Under the pieces are notes generated by a model, which worked only from the letters and a program-made list of their open reading frames with translations, was not told where the DNA came from and ran no database searches. This document shows positions 15,440 through 23,180 of a stretch of DNA of 64,000 bases, piece after piece. The stretch's first letter is position 1. Each line of letters opens with the position of its first letter. Source of the stretch: PWQG01 sp040882255 (lineage in GTDB: Bacteria > Pseudomonadota > Gammaproteobacteria > Pseudomonadales > Pseudohongiellaceae); the NCBI GenBank assembly GCA_040882255.1, contig JBBEBP010000029.1, forward strand, positions 124,001 through 188,000. Direction: 5' to 3'. The translations under genes were made by a program, and so were the position numbers.

Positions 15440-16273
15440 TCACCGCTTCCAGGCCAGTGTCGGCAGGGCGAGAATATCCGTATGTCCTACCGTACAGGTG
15501 CCGGTTGACACGTTATCAAGACGATAATCGGCCCAATCATCCAGCGACGCCTGATCAAGCCGGGGGGCCTGCGCCACGGCACTGGCGATTCCCCTGATCA
15601 GCGCGCTTACCAGTTCCCGATCGGCACTGGAAAGGCCCCAGGGACTGCTGGCTGAATGAACAGCGAAACCGGCATTGCTGAATGCTTTTTCCATGCAGGA
15701 AGCCGCGTCCGGCCCCAGCGCTGGACCAAAACCCTTGTCTCTGCGCTGATCCCGGTTGAAGGCATCAAGTACCACATCATCCAGGGGGTGGGCTGGCGTC
15801 CACTGGGTCACCCCGTTATAGTTCAACGCCGCGTAGACGCCCACCGGGGTGTGCTGGCAACGTGTCTGTAACGCAGTGGCAAGCGTTTCAATGAAGTCCG
15901 GGGAAACCAGGTCGAACAACGCCGAGGCGGTGATCAGCCGGGTATCCGTGAGCGGCAAGGCGGCAACCTGTGCGAGGTCGGCGGGACAGGTCTCAAGCTG
16001 GTGTATGCTGCCGTGACGGCGCCGTGCTTCGTCCAGCAGCTCCCGGTCGTTATCCACCAGGCGCCAGGTCAATGACGCAGGGGCCATGCCCGCTGCGGAG
16101 AACGCGCGCAATGTGGAGCCGGTGCCAGCGCCCAGGTCCACGATCACCGGCGCCTTGTCCGATGAGGGAGCGGCCGCGACCCATCCTTTGGCCTGCTCCA
16201 GCAGAACACTGTCGCGACCGCGGTGGTCGGCGTCCTCGCGCAAGTCCAGCCAGTCGATACTGAAACCGCTCAT
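15440..16273 (-). CDS. Class I SAM-dependent methyltransferase
   Basis: The product has 277 residues. VIVDLGAGTGSTLRAF (about residues 43-58) is the glycine-rich SAM motif I, and WRLVDNDRELL is the acidic strand that binds the ribose. LITASALFDLVS fits motif IV. The C-terminal half is not diagnostic. Its start overlaps the stop of the adjacent glycosyltransferase by 4 nt, so the two form an operon that diverges from the ribA-like gene set. Methylation of a pterin, flavin precursor or glycoside is inferred from context only. Confidence 0.8.
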   Translation of the reverse strand: MSGFSIDWLDLREDADHRGRDSVLLEQAKGWVAAAPSSDKAPVIVDLGAGTGSTLRAFSAAGMAPASLTWRLVDNDRELLDEARRRHGSIHQLETCPADLAQVAALPLTDTRLITASALFDLVSPDFIETLATALQTRCQHTPVGVYAALNYNGVTQWTPAHPLDDVVLDAFNRDQRRDKGFGPALGPDAASCMEKAFSNAGFAVHSASSPWGLSSADRELVSALIRGIASAVAQAPRLDQASLDDWADYRLDNVSTGTCTVGHTDILALPTLAWKR

Positions 16274-17322
16274 TGCTGCTGTACCTCTTCAATCAGTCGG
16301 GCGATCCGCCGGGCGCTGTCGCTCCAGGTAGGCAATGAGGCCGCTGCGCCACGCGCGCCGGCCTGCAGCTGTCGGCGCAGGTCCGGGCGGGTCAGCAGAC
16401 TGCGCAGTGCCTCGCTCAGTGCCTGCGTATCCTCCGGCGCGACCAGCAGCCCTGCCGTGTCGGGAACCACATCCGGTACGGCGCCGGCGCGGGTCGCGAT
16501 CACCGGCAGCCCGGCCGCCAGTGCTTCGGCGAACACCATGCCATAGCCCTCGAATCGTGAGGGAAGTACGAAGACATCCGCCGTGCGGTATTCGGCTTGA
16601 AGGTCGTCTACCGCACCGACCAAATGGATACGACTCTGCAAGTGCAGGCGGTTCACCCGCTGCCGCAGTTCTTCCGCCCAGGCCGGATTGAAATCCATGC
16701 CTCCCACGAAGCGGGCCTGCCAGGGCAGGGCTGTCAGCGGCGCGAGTGCGTCGATCAGCAGATCATGCCCCTTGCGCTGCGTCAGGGAGGCTACTGTCAG
16801 TAGTCGGACCGGATCACCGTCACAGGGTGAGAAGGGGGTGCGGTCCGTACCCGGGCAGGCGACGGCTATACGGTCGGCGGGCACACCATACTCTGCGGCC
16901 AGGATCTGCCGGGTATGCTCGCTGGTGACCACGACGGCCCGTGTGTGCAGCAACGCTCGCCGCTCGGAAGCCAGGAACGCCTGTTGCTGCGCCGCGTCCA
17001 GTCCCGCTTCCAGGGCCAGGGGATGGTGGCAGAGGGCGATGAGCCGCAGGCGCTGCGTCTCGGCGGCGGCCAGTTCGTCCAGGGCTCCGAAGGCCAGGCC
17101 GTCGACGATCACCACGGCACCATCGGGTAGCGCTCTGAGTGTCTGACGGGCCTGGTTCCGGGCGGATGCGTCCGGAAACGGGAAGCGGTCCGACAGCGGG
17201 AGGGTATGTACGTCCAGGCCCATCGCACGCAGCTCGCCAATCAGGCGGCGGTCGTAGTGATAGCCACCGGTCGGGGTGTCCAGGTCGCCGGGAAAGGCGA
17301 AGTACAGTGTTGATGCTGTCAC
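16270..17322 (-). CDS. Glycosyltransferase family 4
   Basis: The product has 350 residues in two Rossmann-like lobes (GT-B fold). The donor-site signature in the C-terminal lobe, SRFEGYGMVFAEALAAGLPV, has the paired Glu residues typical of GT4 retaining enzymes, and LLTVASLTQRKGHDLLIDAL is the classic opening of that lobe. The N-terminus keeps a glycine pair in a PTGGYHYDRRL motif. It would transfer an activated sugar to a small acceptor or glycan. It heads a two-gene operon with the methyltransferase and diverges from the ribA-ribD-like genes, which suggests a glycosylated product of that pathway. Confidence 0.88.
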   Translation of the reverse strand: MTASTLYFAFPGDLDTPTGGYHYDRRLIGELRAMGLDVHTLPLSDRFPFPDASARNQARQTLRALPDGAVVIVDGLAFGALDELAAAETQRLRLIALCHHPLALEAGLDAAQQQAFLASERRALLHTRAVVVTSEHTRQILAAEYGVPADRIAVACPGTDRTPFSPCDGDPVRLLTVASLTQRKGHDLLIDALAPLTALPWQARFVGGMDFNPAWAEELRQRVNRLHLQSRIHLVGAVDDLQAEYRTADVFVLPSRFEGYGMVFAEALAAGLPVIATRAGAVPDVVPDTAGLLVAPEDTQALSEALRSLLTRPDLRRQLQAGARGAAASLPTWSDSARRIARLIEEVQQQ

Positions 17323-17476
17323 GCGTGATCTGATCCGTTTCGGGGAGGTTGCCGTATGCAGTGCAAGCGTAAACGATCACAAAGCCTCGTGTCCGCCATG
17401 GGTTTCCAACGTTCACTTGTGTCCATGACAGGCGCGGCATACCATGATTCCGTCAGTTCAGCATGTTGAGCGTGTG

Positions 17477-18094
17477 ATGTCCAAACTTTCAGTGAGCCGA
17501 AAGACCTGTGCCCGGATCCCGACCGCCTATGGCGATTTCCAGCTGTGTTACTACACCAATACGCTGGACAGCAAGGAGCACCTGGCCCTGTATGTGGGGG
17601 ATCCCGCCAATGCCGGGTCCGTGTTGGTGAGAGTGCACTCCGAGTGCTTTACCGGTGATGTGTTGGGCTCGCGCCGCTGCGATTGCGGCGAACAGCTCGA
17701 CCGGTCGCTGGAGATGGTGGCGGAGGCGGGTGTCGGCGTGATTCTGTACCTGCGTCAGGAGGGGCGGGGCATCGGTCTGCTGGAGAAGCTGCGTGCCTAT
17801 AATCTGCAGGATCAGGGTTTCGATACTGTGGATGCCAATCTGATGCTGGGACATGAGGCGGATGGACGGGACTACTCGCTGGCCGCGCTGATGCTGCGGG
17901 ACCTGAGCGTTGACTCCGTGCGTCTGATCACCAACAATCCCGCCAAAATCAATGCCCTGGTGGCAGCCGGTATTGATGTGTCGCAGCGGGTGTCACTGGA
18001 AGTGGTCGCCAATACCGACAATGCCGGTTACCTGTTGACCAAGGCGCAGCGTATGGATCATCTTCTCCCCATGAAACCCCTGAACGGTCAGTGA
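17477..18094 (+). CDS. ribA: GTP cyclohydrolase II-like protein
   Basis: The product has 205 residues from the ATG at 17477; an alternative start at 17444 adds 11. It has the three zinc cysteines in HSECFTGDVLGSRRCDCG, the RQEGRGIGLLEKLRAYNLQD motif and LITNNPAKI. These match GTP cyclohydrolase II, which opens GTP to the diaminopyrimidine that starts riboflavin synthesis. It lacks the fused DHBP-synthase domain and sits with a RibD reductase-domain gene, an MDR dehydrogenase and a PTPS homologue rather than the usual ribE/ribH genes. It may therefore be a second copy dedicated to a special pterin or flavin product. That dedication is an inference. Confidence 0.88.
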   Translation: MSKLSVSRKTCARIPTAYGDFQLCYYTNTLDSKEHLALYVGDPANAGSVLVRVHSECFTGDVLGSRRCDCGEQLDRSLEMVAEAGVGVILYLRQEGRGIGLLEKLRAYNLQDQGFDTVDANLMLGHEADGRDYSLAALMLRDLSVDSVRLITNNPAKINALVAAGIDVSQRVSLEVVANTDNAGYLLTKAQRMDHLLPMKPLNGQ

Positions 18095-18098
18095 GCCC

Positions 18099-18830
18099 AT
18101 GAATCTCAACCAGCGCATTGAGCAATGGCTGGTCAGCGTCCAGCAGGCATTCCATCAAACCGTTCCCGGTGCGGGTAGCAGAACGCGTCCGCAGGTGACG
18201 CTGTGCTATGCCCAGAGCTGGGATGGCAGCATCACCACCGATCCGGGCGAGACCATGGCGCTGAGCAGCGATGCGGGCATGCAGATGACGCACCAGCTGC
18301 GCAGTCTGCACGACGGCATACTGGTCGGCATCGGCACTGTATTGGCCGATGATCCGCGCCTTACGGTGCGGGAGTGGAGCGGCAGCGATCCGCAACCTGT
18401 TGTCCTGGACAGTCAGCTACGGATGCCGCCCTCCAGCCGACTCTGTCAGAACAGCGAACATCGCTGCTGGGTGCTGACCACGCCTGAGGCGGCCACGAAA
18501 CGCAGTGACTGTGAACTGATTGTAGTGGCCAGCGACGAGGGCGGCCATGTGAATCTGCAGACGGCGCTGGAGGCGCTGTATGAGCGGGGCATCCGCCGCC
18601 TGATGGTGGAAGGCGGTGCTGCCGTTATCACGGCCTTCCTGCGCGCCCGCCTGGCCGATGCCATCGTACTGACCGTGGCACCGGTGTTGATCGGCGGCTA
18701 CAATGCCATCGGCAGATTGGGCGATCAGGACAGGACATCCTTTCCGCATATTGCACCACTGTACAGTCAGCAGCTGGAGGACGAACTGATCGTATGGGGC
18801 GAGCTCCACTACAGAGACAAAACCGGGTGA
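18099..18830 (+). CDS. RibD C-terminal (reductase) domain protein
   Basis: The product has 243 residues. VTLCYAQSWDGSI, then LRSLHDGILVGIGTVLADDPRLTVR, and MVEGGAAVITAFL match the RibD C-terminal/dihydrofolate-reductase-like domain, which reduces the ribosyl side chain of the diaminopyrimidine with NADPH. The deaminase domain normally fused to RibD is absent. The gene follows ribA by 4 bp, so the two probably act in sequence on a GTP-derived pyrimidine. Its stop codon overlaps the start of the dehydrogenase gene (GTGA). Confidence 0.85.
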   Translation: MNLNQRIEQWLVSVQQAFHQTVPGAGSRTRPQVTLCYAQSWDGSITTDPGETMALSSDAGMQMTHQLRSLHDGILVGIGTVLADDPRLTVREWSGSDPQPVVLDSQLRMPPSSRLCQNSEHRCWVLTTPEAATKRSDCELIVVASDEGGHVNLQTALEALYERGIRRLMVEGGAAVITAFLRARLADAIVLTVAPVLIGGYNAIGRLGDQDRTSFPHIAPLYSQQLEDELIVWGELHYRDKTG

Positions 18831-19843
18831 GCGGCGGTACCGCTACCACCCGCGCGTCACAGCTCTGGTTCACGGAACCATTGCGCGTCGAAGTGCGGGA
18901 GGCAGAGCTGTCGGCGCCGGCACCGGATCAGGTACTGGTCAGAACACGTTACTCGGCCGTGAGTACCGGCACCGAGCTGCTGGCCTATCGGGGAGAACTG
19001 CCCCGGTCCATGGCGCTGGACAGTTCGCTGGCGTCCCTGCAGCAATCTTCCGACTATCCCCTGCAATACGGTTACGCCTGTGTGGGAGAGGTTCTGGAAA
19101 TCGGCAGCGAAATCGATCCGGCCTGGATGGGGCGACAGGTGTTTTCCTTTCAGCCCCATGCCAGCCATTTCCTGGCCCGTCCCGATGAGCTGAAGCCCGT
19201 GCCCGATGACGTGTCGGCGCAGGGAGCCGTGTTCCTGCCCAATATGGAAACGGCAGTCAATCTGGTGCACGATGGCCGGCCGCTGGCTGGTGAGCGGGTC
19301 GTGGTGCTGGGCCAGGGTGTTGTCGGGCTGCTACTGACCGCCGTGTTGGCGCGCCATCCCCTGGCTTCACTGGTGGCCGTTGAGGGCCGGCCGGAGCGAC
19401 AGGAACTGGCGAGGCGCCTGGGTGCCGGCACGGTTCTCGGCCCGGAGGAGGCTGCTGCACAGGTGACGGATGCTGATCTTGTCTTTGAAGTCACTGGTCA
19501 GCCGGAAGCGCTCAATCTGGCCATCGGCATGAGTGGCTACACCAGCCGTATCGTCATTGGCAGCTGGTACGGCAGCAAGGCCGTACCGGTCGACCTGGGG
19601 GGAGCAGCCCATCGCAATCACCTGCAACTGATTACCAGCCAGGTCAGCACCGTGCCCCCCGAACTGAGTGGGCGCTGGGACAAAAAACGCCGTTTCGAGC
19701 TGGCCTGGGAAATGATCCGCCACATCGACCCGACGCAGCTCATCACCCACACACTGTCACTGCAGGAGGCCGGAGCGCTGTATCAGCAGCTGCATGAAGA
19801 GCAGTCCGGCGTCTTGCAACCACTGTTCCATTATCCCGATTGA
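18827..19843 (+). CDS. MDR-family zinc-type dehydrogenase
   Basis: The product has 338 residues from the GTG overlapping the previous stop. The pattern RTRYSAVSTGTELLAYRGELP near the N-terminus and the Rossmann motif VVVLGQGVVGLL (about residue 145) place it in the medium-chain dehydrogenase/reductase superfamily, in the branch with sorbitol-, threonine- and BchC-like members. The usual catalytic zinc ligands are not obvious: the CG-EH motif is missing, so it may be zinc-independent. It would oxidise or reduce an alcohol side chain. Its place between RibD-like and PTPS-like genes suggests action on a pterin or glycosyl intermediate. Confidence 0.8.
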   Translation: MSGGTATTRASQLWFTEPLRVEVREAELSAPAPDQVLVRTRYSAVSTGTELLAYRGELPRSMALDSSLASLQQSSDYPLQYGYACVGEVLEIGSEIDPAWMGRQVFSFQPHASHFLARPDELKPVPDDVSAQGAVFLPNMETAVNLVHDGRPLAGERVVVLGQGVVGLLLTAVLARHPLASLVAVEGRPERQELARRLGAGTVLGPEEAAAQVTDADLVFEVTGQPEALNLAIGMSGYTSRIVIGSWYGSKAVPVDLGGAAHRNHLQLITSQVSTVPPELSGRWDKKRRFELAWEMIRHIDPTQLITHTLSLQEAGALYQQLHEEQSGVLQPLFHYPD

Positions 19844-19853
19844 CAGGAAGCCT

Positions 19854-20234
19854 ATGTATACCGTTGCCGTCACCAGTGATTTCATCGCCAACCATTATCT
19901 CATCGGAGGAGACTGGGGCGACGAGAATTACCCGCATGCCCATCATTACGTGGCCGAAGTGCGCATTGAAAGCGATACCCTCAACGAGCACGGCTATCTG
20001 GTCGACATCGTCGAGATTGAAGCGGCGCTGAAAGAAGTCGTGGAGTACTTCCGCGACAGCATGCTGAACGACAAGCCGGAATTTGCCGGCCTCAACCCCA
20101 GCCTGGAGCATTTCAGCCGTATTCTGAGCGAGAAGCTGCTGGCCGGGATCACACCACCGGGAAGCGGCGCTCTGACCGTGAAACTGTGGGAAAACGAAAG
20201 CTGCTGGGCGGCCTTTCGCCAGTCATTCGGCTGA
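19854..20234 (+). CDS. 6-pyruvoyl-tetrahydropterin synthase family protein (PTPS-III-like)
   Basis: The product has 126 residues with GGAAG upstream of the ATG at 19854. The three zinc histidines are His14 (IANHYL), His28 and His30 (PHAHHY). In QueD and true PTPS a catalytic Cys lies four residues before the second His. Here that position is Glu24, giving ENYPHAH, which fits the ExxxHxH pattern of PTPS-III enzymes. Those remove the side chain of dihydroneopterin triphosphate to make 6-hydroxymethyl-dihydropterin. A Glu late in the protein (LWENESCW) sits where the family's pterin-binding Glu is found. It is the last gene of the ribA-like operon. Confidence 0.85.
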   Translation: MYTVAVTSDFIANHYLIGGDWGDENYPHAHHYVAEVRIESDTLNEHGYLVDIVEIEAALKEVVEYFRDSMLNDKPEFAGLNPSLEHFSRILSEKLLAGITPPGSGALTVKLWENESCWAAFRQSFG

Positions 20235-20250
20235 GGTCGCGCGCACCAGT

Positions 20251-21108
20251 TCAGTCTTCTGAATCCTCGGCGGCCTGCCAGGCGATGCGCTCTTCCTCTT
20301 CCTCTCTGGCCGCTTCTATGACAGCCATCAGATCTTCCAGGTCTGCGCTGGCGGTGGGGTGTTCAAAGCGCCCGGTCAGGATGCTGTCCGGCTTCAGGTC
20401 CCCGCTCTCGTACAGAGCCCAGATCTCGCTGCCATAATCGCTTTCCAGCAACGCCGGATCGAAGCGGGCAAACCAGCGGCGCATGTTGTCGACATCGCGT
20501 TTGAGCATTTTCTCGGCGCTGTTGTTGCCGGCAGCGTTGACCGCCTGCGGCAGATCAATGATGACCGGCCCGTCAGCATCCACCAGTACATTGAAGGGTG
20601 ACAGGTCGCCATGGATCAGTCCCGCGCAGAGCATGCGCACGATTTCGGCGATGAGCCGCTGATAGTAGTCCCTGGCGCGGTCAGGGTCGAGTTCTACCTG
20701 CCCGAGTTGAGGTGCCACGTCACCTTCTTCATCGGTGATCAGCTCCATCAGCAGCACGCCGTCTACGAAGGACAGGGGGTGGGGGACCCGCACGCCGGCG
20801 GCATCCAGACAGCGCAGGGCATCGACCTCCGCATTGAGCCAGGCCTGCTCCTGTTCTTTCTGCCCGTAGCGCGTTTTCCGGTTCATGGCGCGGTTGCGGC
20901 GGGTATTGCGCCCGCCCCGGCCTTCCTGGTATTGCACGGCCTGCTTGAAGCTGCGCTGTGAACTTTCCTTGAAGACCTTGGCGCAGCGCCGCTCACCGTC
21001 GCAGCGCACGATATAGACCTGTGCTTCCTTGCCGCTCATCAGATGACCCACGACTTCGTCGATCAGGCCGTCGTCGACGAGGGGCTGCAGGCGCTTCGGG
21101 ACTTTCAT
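20251..21108 (-). CDS. RIO-family atypical protein kinase
   Basis: The product has 285 residues. GHLMSGKEAQVYIVRCDGER is the RIO-type ATP-binding loop, followed by the Lys in CAKVFKES. The catalytic loop LIHGDLSPFNVLV and the metal-binding IIDLPQAV match RIO1-like kinases. Bacterial members are found in many gammaproteobacteria with unknown substrates. A basic stretch (GRNTRRNRAMNRKTR) after the ATP loop and an acidic Glu-rich C-terminus are typical of the group. It is convergent with the PTPS gene, only 16 bp apart, and independent of that operon. Confidence 0.9.
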   Translation of the reverse strand: MKVPKRLQPLVDDGLIDEVVGHLMSGKEAQVYIVRCDGERRCAKVFKESSQRSFKQAVQYQEGRGGRNTRRNRAMNRKTRYGQKEQEQAWLNAEVDALRCLDAAGVRVPHPLSFVDGVLLMELITDEEGDVAPQLGQVELDPDRARDYYQRLIAEIVRMLCAGLIHGDLSPFNVLVDADGPVIIDLPQAVNAAGNNSAEKMLKRDVDNMRRWFARFDPALLESDYGSEIWALYESGDLKPDSILTGRFEHPTASADLEDLMAVIEAAREEEEERIAWQAAEDSED

Positions 21109-21160
21109 GAACAGGGTTGCTCCGCGATCAGAATGAACGGGAATTTTCGCATTGTGCGTG

Positions 21161-22180
21161 TCAATTGTATATGTCAGACCGTGCGGACTGCGTGCGTTGT
21201 CCCTGGAAGCTGGCCAGACACCCGAGCCCGATCAGCAGCACCAGTGCATCCCGCAGACGGATCAGGGCGATCAGTCCGGCGGCGGCGCTCACCGGGAGTC
21301 CCAGCAGGCGGAATGACCACAGCAGCGAAGCCTCGATAGTGCCGATGCCGCCCGGCACGGGCAGCAGCATGGCCAGGCGCATGCCGACCATGATCACTAC
21401 GATGTCGGTCACCGTGGGCGAAACGCCGAGGAAGTGCAGCAACAGCACCAGTTCGATCAGCAGGGCGCCCCAACCGCCCACCGACAACAGCAGTGCCATC
21501 CACAGACGCGGGCGGTGATTGGACAGGGCGCGGCGCAGCAGATCCACGAGGGCCAGCCAGCCGCTTTCGGTGTCTTCGGGTTCGCCGCGCCTTCGCCAGC
21601 GCTGCGCCAGTGGCCGGAAACGCGCTGCCAGCCAGGCAGGGTGTCGTAGCACCAGCAGGGCTGCCACCAGCAGGGCGGAGAGCAGCGCCGCCAGGATGGC
21701 GGAGATCTGTAACCACTCCCCGACCGGAAGAATGGTGGTGCCGAGCAATAGCAGTACGCCGCCCAACAGTACGGCAATGTTGGTGCCGGTCTCCATGAAA
21801 CGGTCCAGACCCAGCATGGCCACCGCGCGGTGCAGGGGCAAGTGACAATGCCGACACAACCAGTAGAGTTGCAGTGGTTCTCCGCCAAAATGGGGGCCGG
21901 GCGTCAGGAAACTCACGGCGCTACCGGCCTGGCGCAGAGTAAACAGGCGCGTCAGGGAAAGCGGTGCCTCCAGGGCTAGCCCCAGCAGTTGCCAGCGTTT
22001 CACGGCCAGATACAGGATGATGATGTTGACGGTCAGCCACAACAGCCAGTCGTTCCACCCCAGCAGGCCCAGGCTGGACAGTATGTTGCCCAGAGGCAGC
22101 TGCCACAGTGTCCATGCGGCCAGTGACAGCGCCAGCAGCCAGAGCAGCGCGGTCAGGTATCTCCATCGGGCTCCTGTCAT
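21161..22180 (-). CDS. Flippase-like integral membrane protein (UPF0104/LPG-synthase TM family)
   Basis: The product has 339 residues with about eight predicted membrane helices. Features such as FLTPGPHFGGEPLQLYWL and MLLPVPGGIGTIEASLLW match the transmembrane domain shared by lysylphosphatidylglycerol synthases and AglD/GtrA-like lipid flippases. The cytoplasmic aminoacyl-transferase domain of MprF is absent. It overlaps the CDP-alcohol phosphotransferase gene by 4 nt, so the two form an operon. Together they suggest synthesis and translocation of an unusual phospholipid or lipid-linked molecule. The substrate is unknown. Confidence 0.82.
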   Translation of the reverse strand: MTGARWRYLTALLWLLALSLAAWTLWQLPLGNILSSLGLLGWNDWLLWLTVNIIILYLAVKRWQLLGLALEAPLSLTRLFTLRQAGSAVSFLTPGPHFGGEPLQLYWLCRHCHLPLHRAVAMLGLDRFMETGTNIAVLLGGVLLLLGTTILPVGEWLQISAILAALLSALLVAALLVLRHPAWLAARFRPLAQRWRRRGEPEDTESGWLALVDLLRRALSNHRPRLWMALLLSVGGWGALLIELVLLLHFLGVSPTVTDIVVIMVGMRLAMLLPVPGGIGTIEASLLWSFRLLGLPVSAAAGLIALIRLRDALVLLIGLGCLASFQGQRTQSARSDIYN

Positions 22181-22959
22181 GTGGACGGCTCCTGTCCGGT
22201 TCCGCGTCGACCGCTGACATGCAGCCAGTCACGCCAGAATCCGAGCAGCAGCGGCAACATGAAGAACACACCAAGGACGCGTGTTGTTCCCGCCGGCAGC
22301 GGTGGCCATAGCGCCGCTGCCACCACGACCATCTGCAGTCCGGCCAGGTGGCGCCGTAGCCTGCTGGGGGGCAGGCCATGCACGGGTCTGCCATGTCGCC
22401 GGCGCCAGTGGATGCCCCACTGGAACAGGTAGTAAGCTACGCTCACCAACAGGTAGCTGGCATGGAGTTTCCCGTACAGCACCGCCAGTAGTGGGGCAAC
22501 CAGCAGACCCAGGGCGTCCAGTGCAGTGTCGAGTTCAGCGCCCAGCTGCGTGGTATGCTGCTGTCGCCGGGCCAGATGACCGTCCAGCGCGTCGCCCAAT
22601 GCGGCGACGGTGTAGAACAGGGCTGGAAGAAACAGCAGGACGGGCCGGGTCTCCATTCCCGCTGTGGTCAGAAAACCGGCGGTGGCGGCAATCAGCAGAC
22701 CGCGAAGCAGTGTGACTCGGGTGCCGTGTCCCAGCGAGTGGTACAGCCTGCCATCTTCTGTGCCCCGATTGCGGTGTAGCCGGGTGTGGCATTGCCAGAC
22801 CACCAGGACCCAGCAGACCAGGCCGGCCGGCAGCCAGCGCAGGGCGAACAGCGGTCCTTCCAGGGTGGAAAAGACCATCGCCATGGCCAGCAACAGAACG
22901 CTGCCCGACACTGTGATCCACTGCAGTTCTTGCTGCGGATCAGACGGCTTGACTGGCAT
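22177..22959 (-). CDS. CDP-alcohol phosphatidyltransferase family protein
   Basis: The product has 260 residues from the ATG at 22959. It has the complete CDP-alcohol phosphotransferase signature: Asp126-Gly127, Ala130-Arg131, Gly140, Asp144 and Asp148 (DG-x2-AR-x8-G-x3-D-x3-D), inside a six-helix membrane protein. Enzymes of this family couple a CDP-activated lipid or alcohol to a second alcohol and make phospholipid head groups. It is not close to PgsA or PssA by eye. The frame extends 95 codons upstream, but that part is not membrane-like. Its operon partner is the flippase-like protein. Confidence 0.85.
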   Translation of the reverse strand: MPVKPSDPQQELQWITVSGSVLLLAMAMVFSTLEGPLFALRWLPAGLVCWVLVVWQCHTRLHRNRGTEDGRLYHSLGHGTRVTLLRGLLIAATAGFLTTAGMETRPVLLFLPALFYTVAALGDALDGHLARRQQHTTQLGAELDTALDALGLLVAPLLAVLYGKLHASYLLVSVAYYLFQWGIHWRRRHGRPVHGLPPSRLRRHLAGLQMVVVAAALWPPLPAGTTRVLGVFFMLPLLLGFWRDWLHVSGRRGTGQEPST

Positions 22960-23180
22960 GGGCGGGCCCGGCGATGAGAGGATGAGTGCGATCCATGAAA
23001 GGGATTGTCCTGGAAATGTCTGTCTGCAGTATACGACCCACGTCCCGGTCGGGACCAGTGGTGGGCATGGACGTTGATCCACGGATGCCCCGCACCCGTA
23101 ACTCCATGGACCACCCCGGTCTGGTCGCAACCTGCCATTTGACCGGAGAATCACCGCCTGCGGCGGGAAGGAAGCAGAAT

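Noticed and set aside
17323..17476. An FMN riboswitch in front of the ribA-like gene
   Set aside because: The 150 bp between the glycosyltransferase and ribA-like genes contain none of the conserved RFN-element blocks I would expect.
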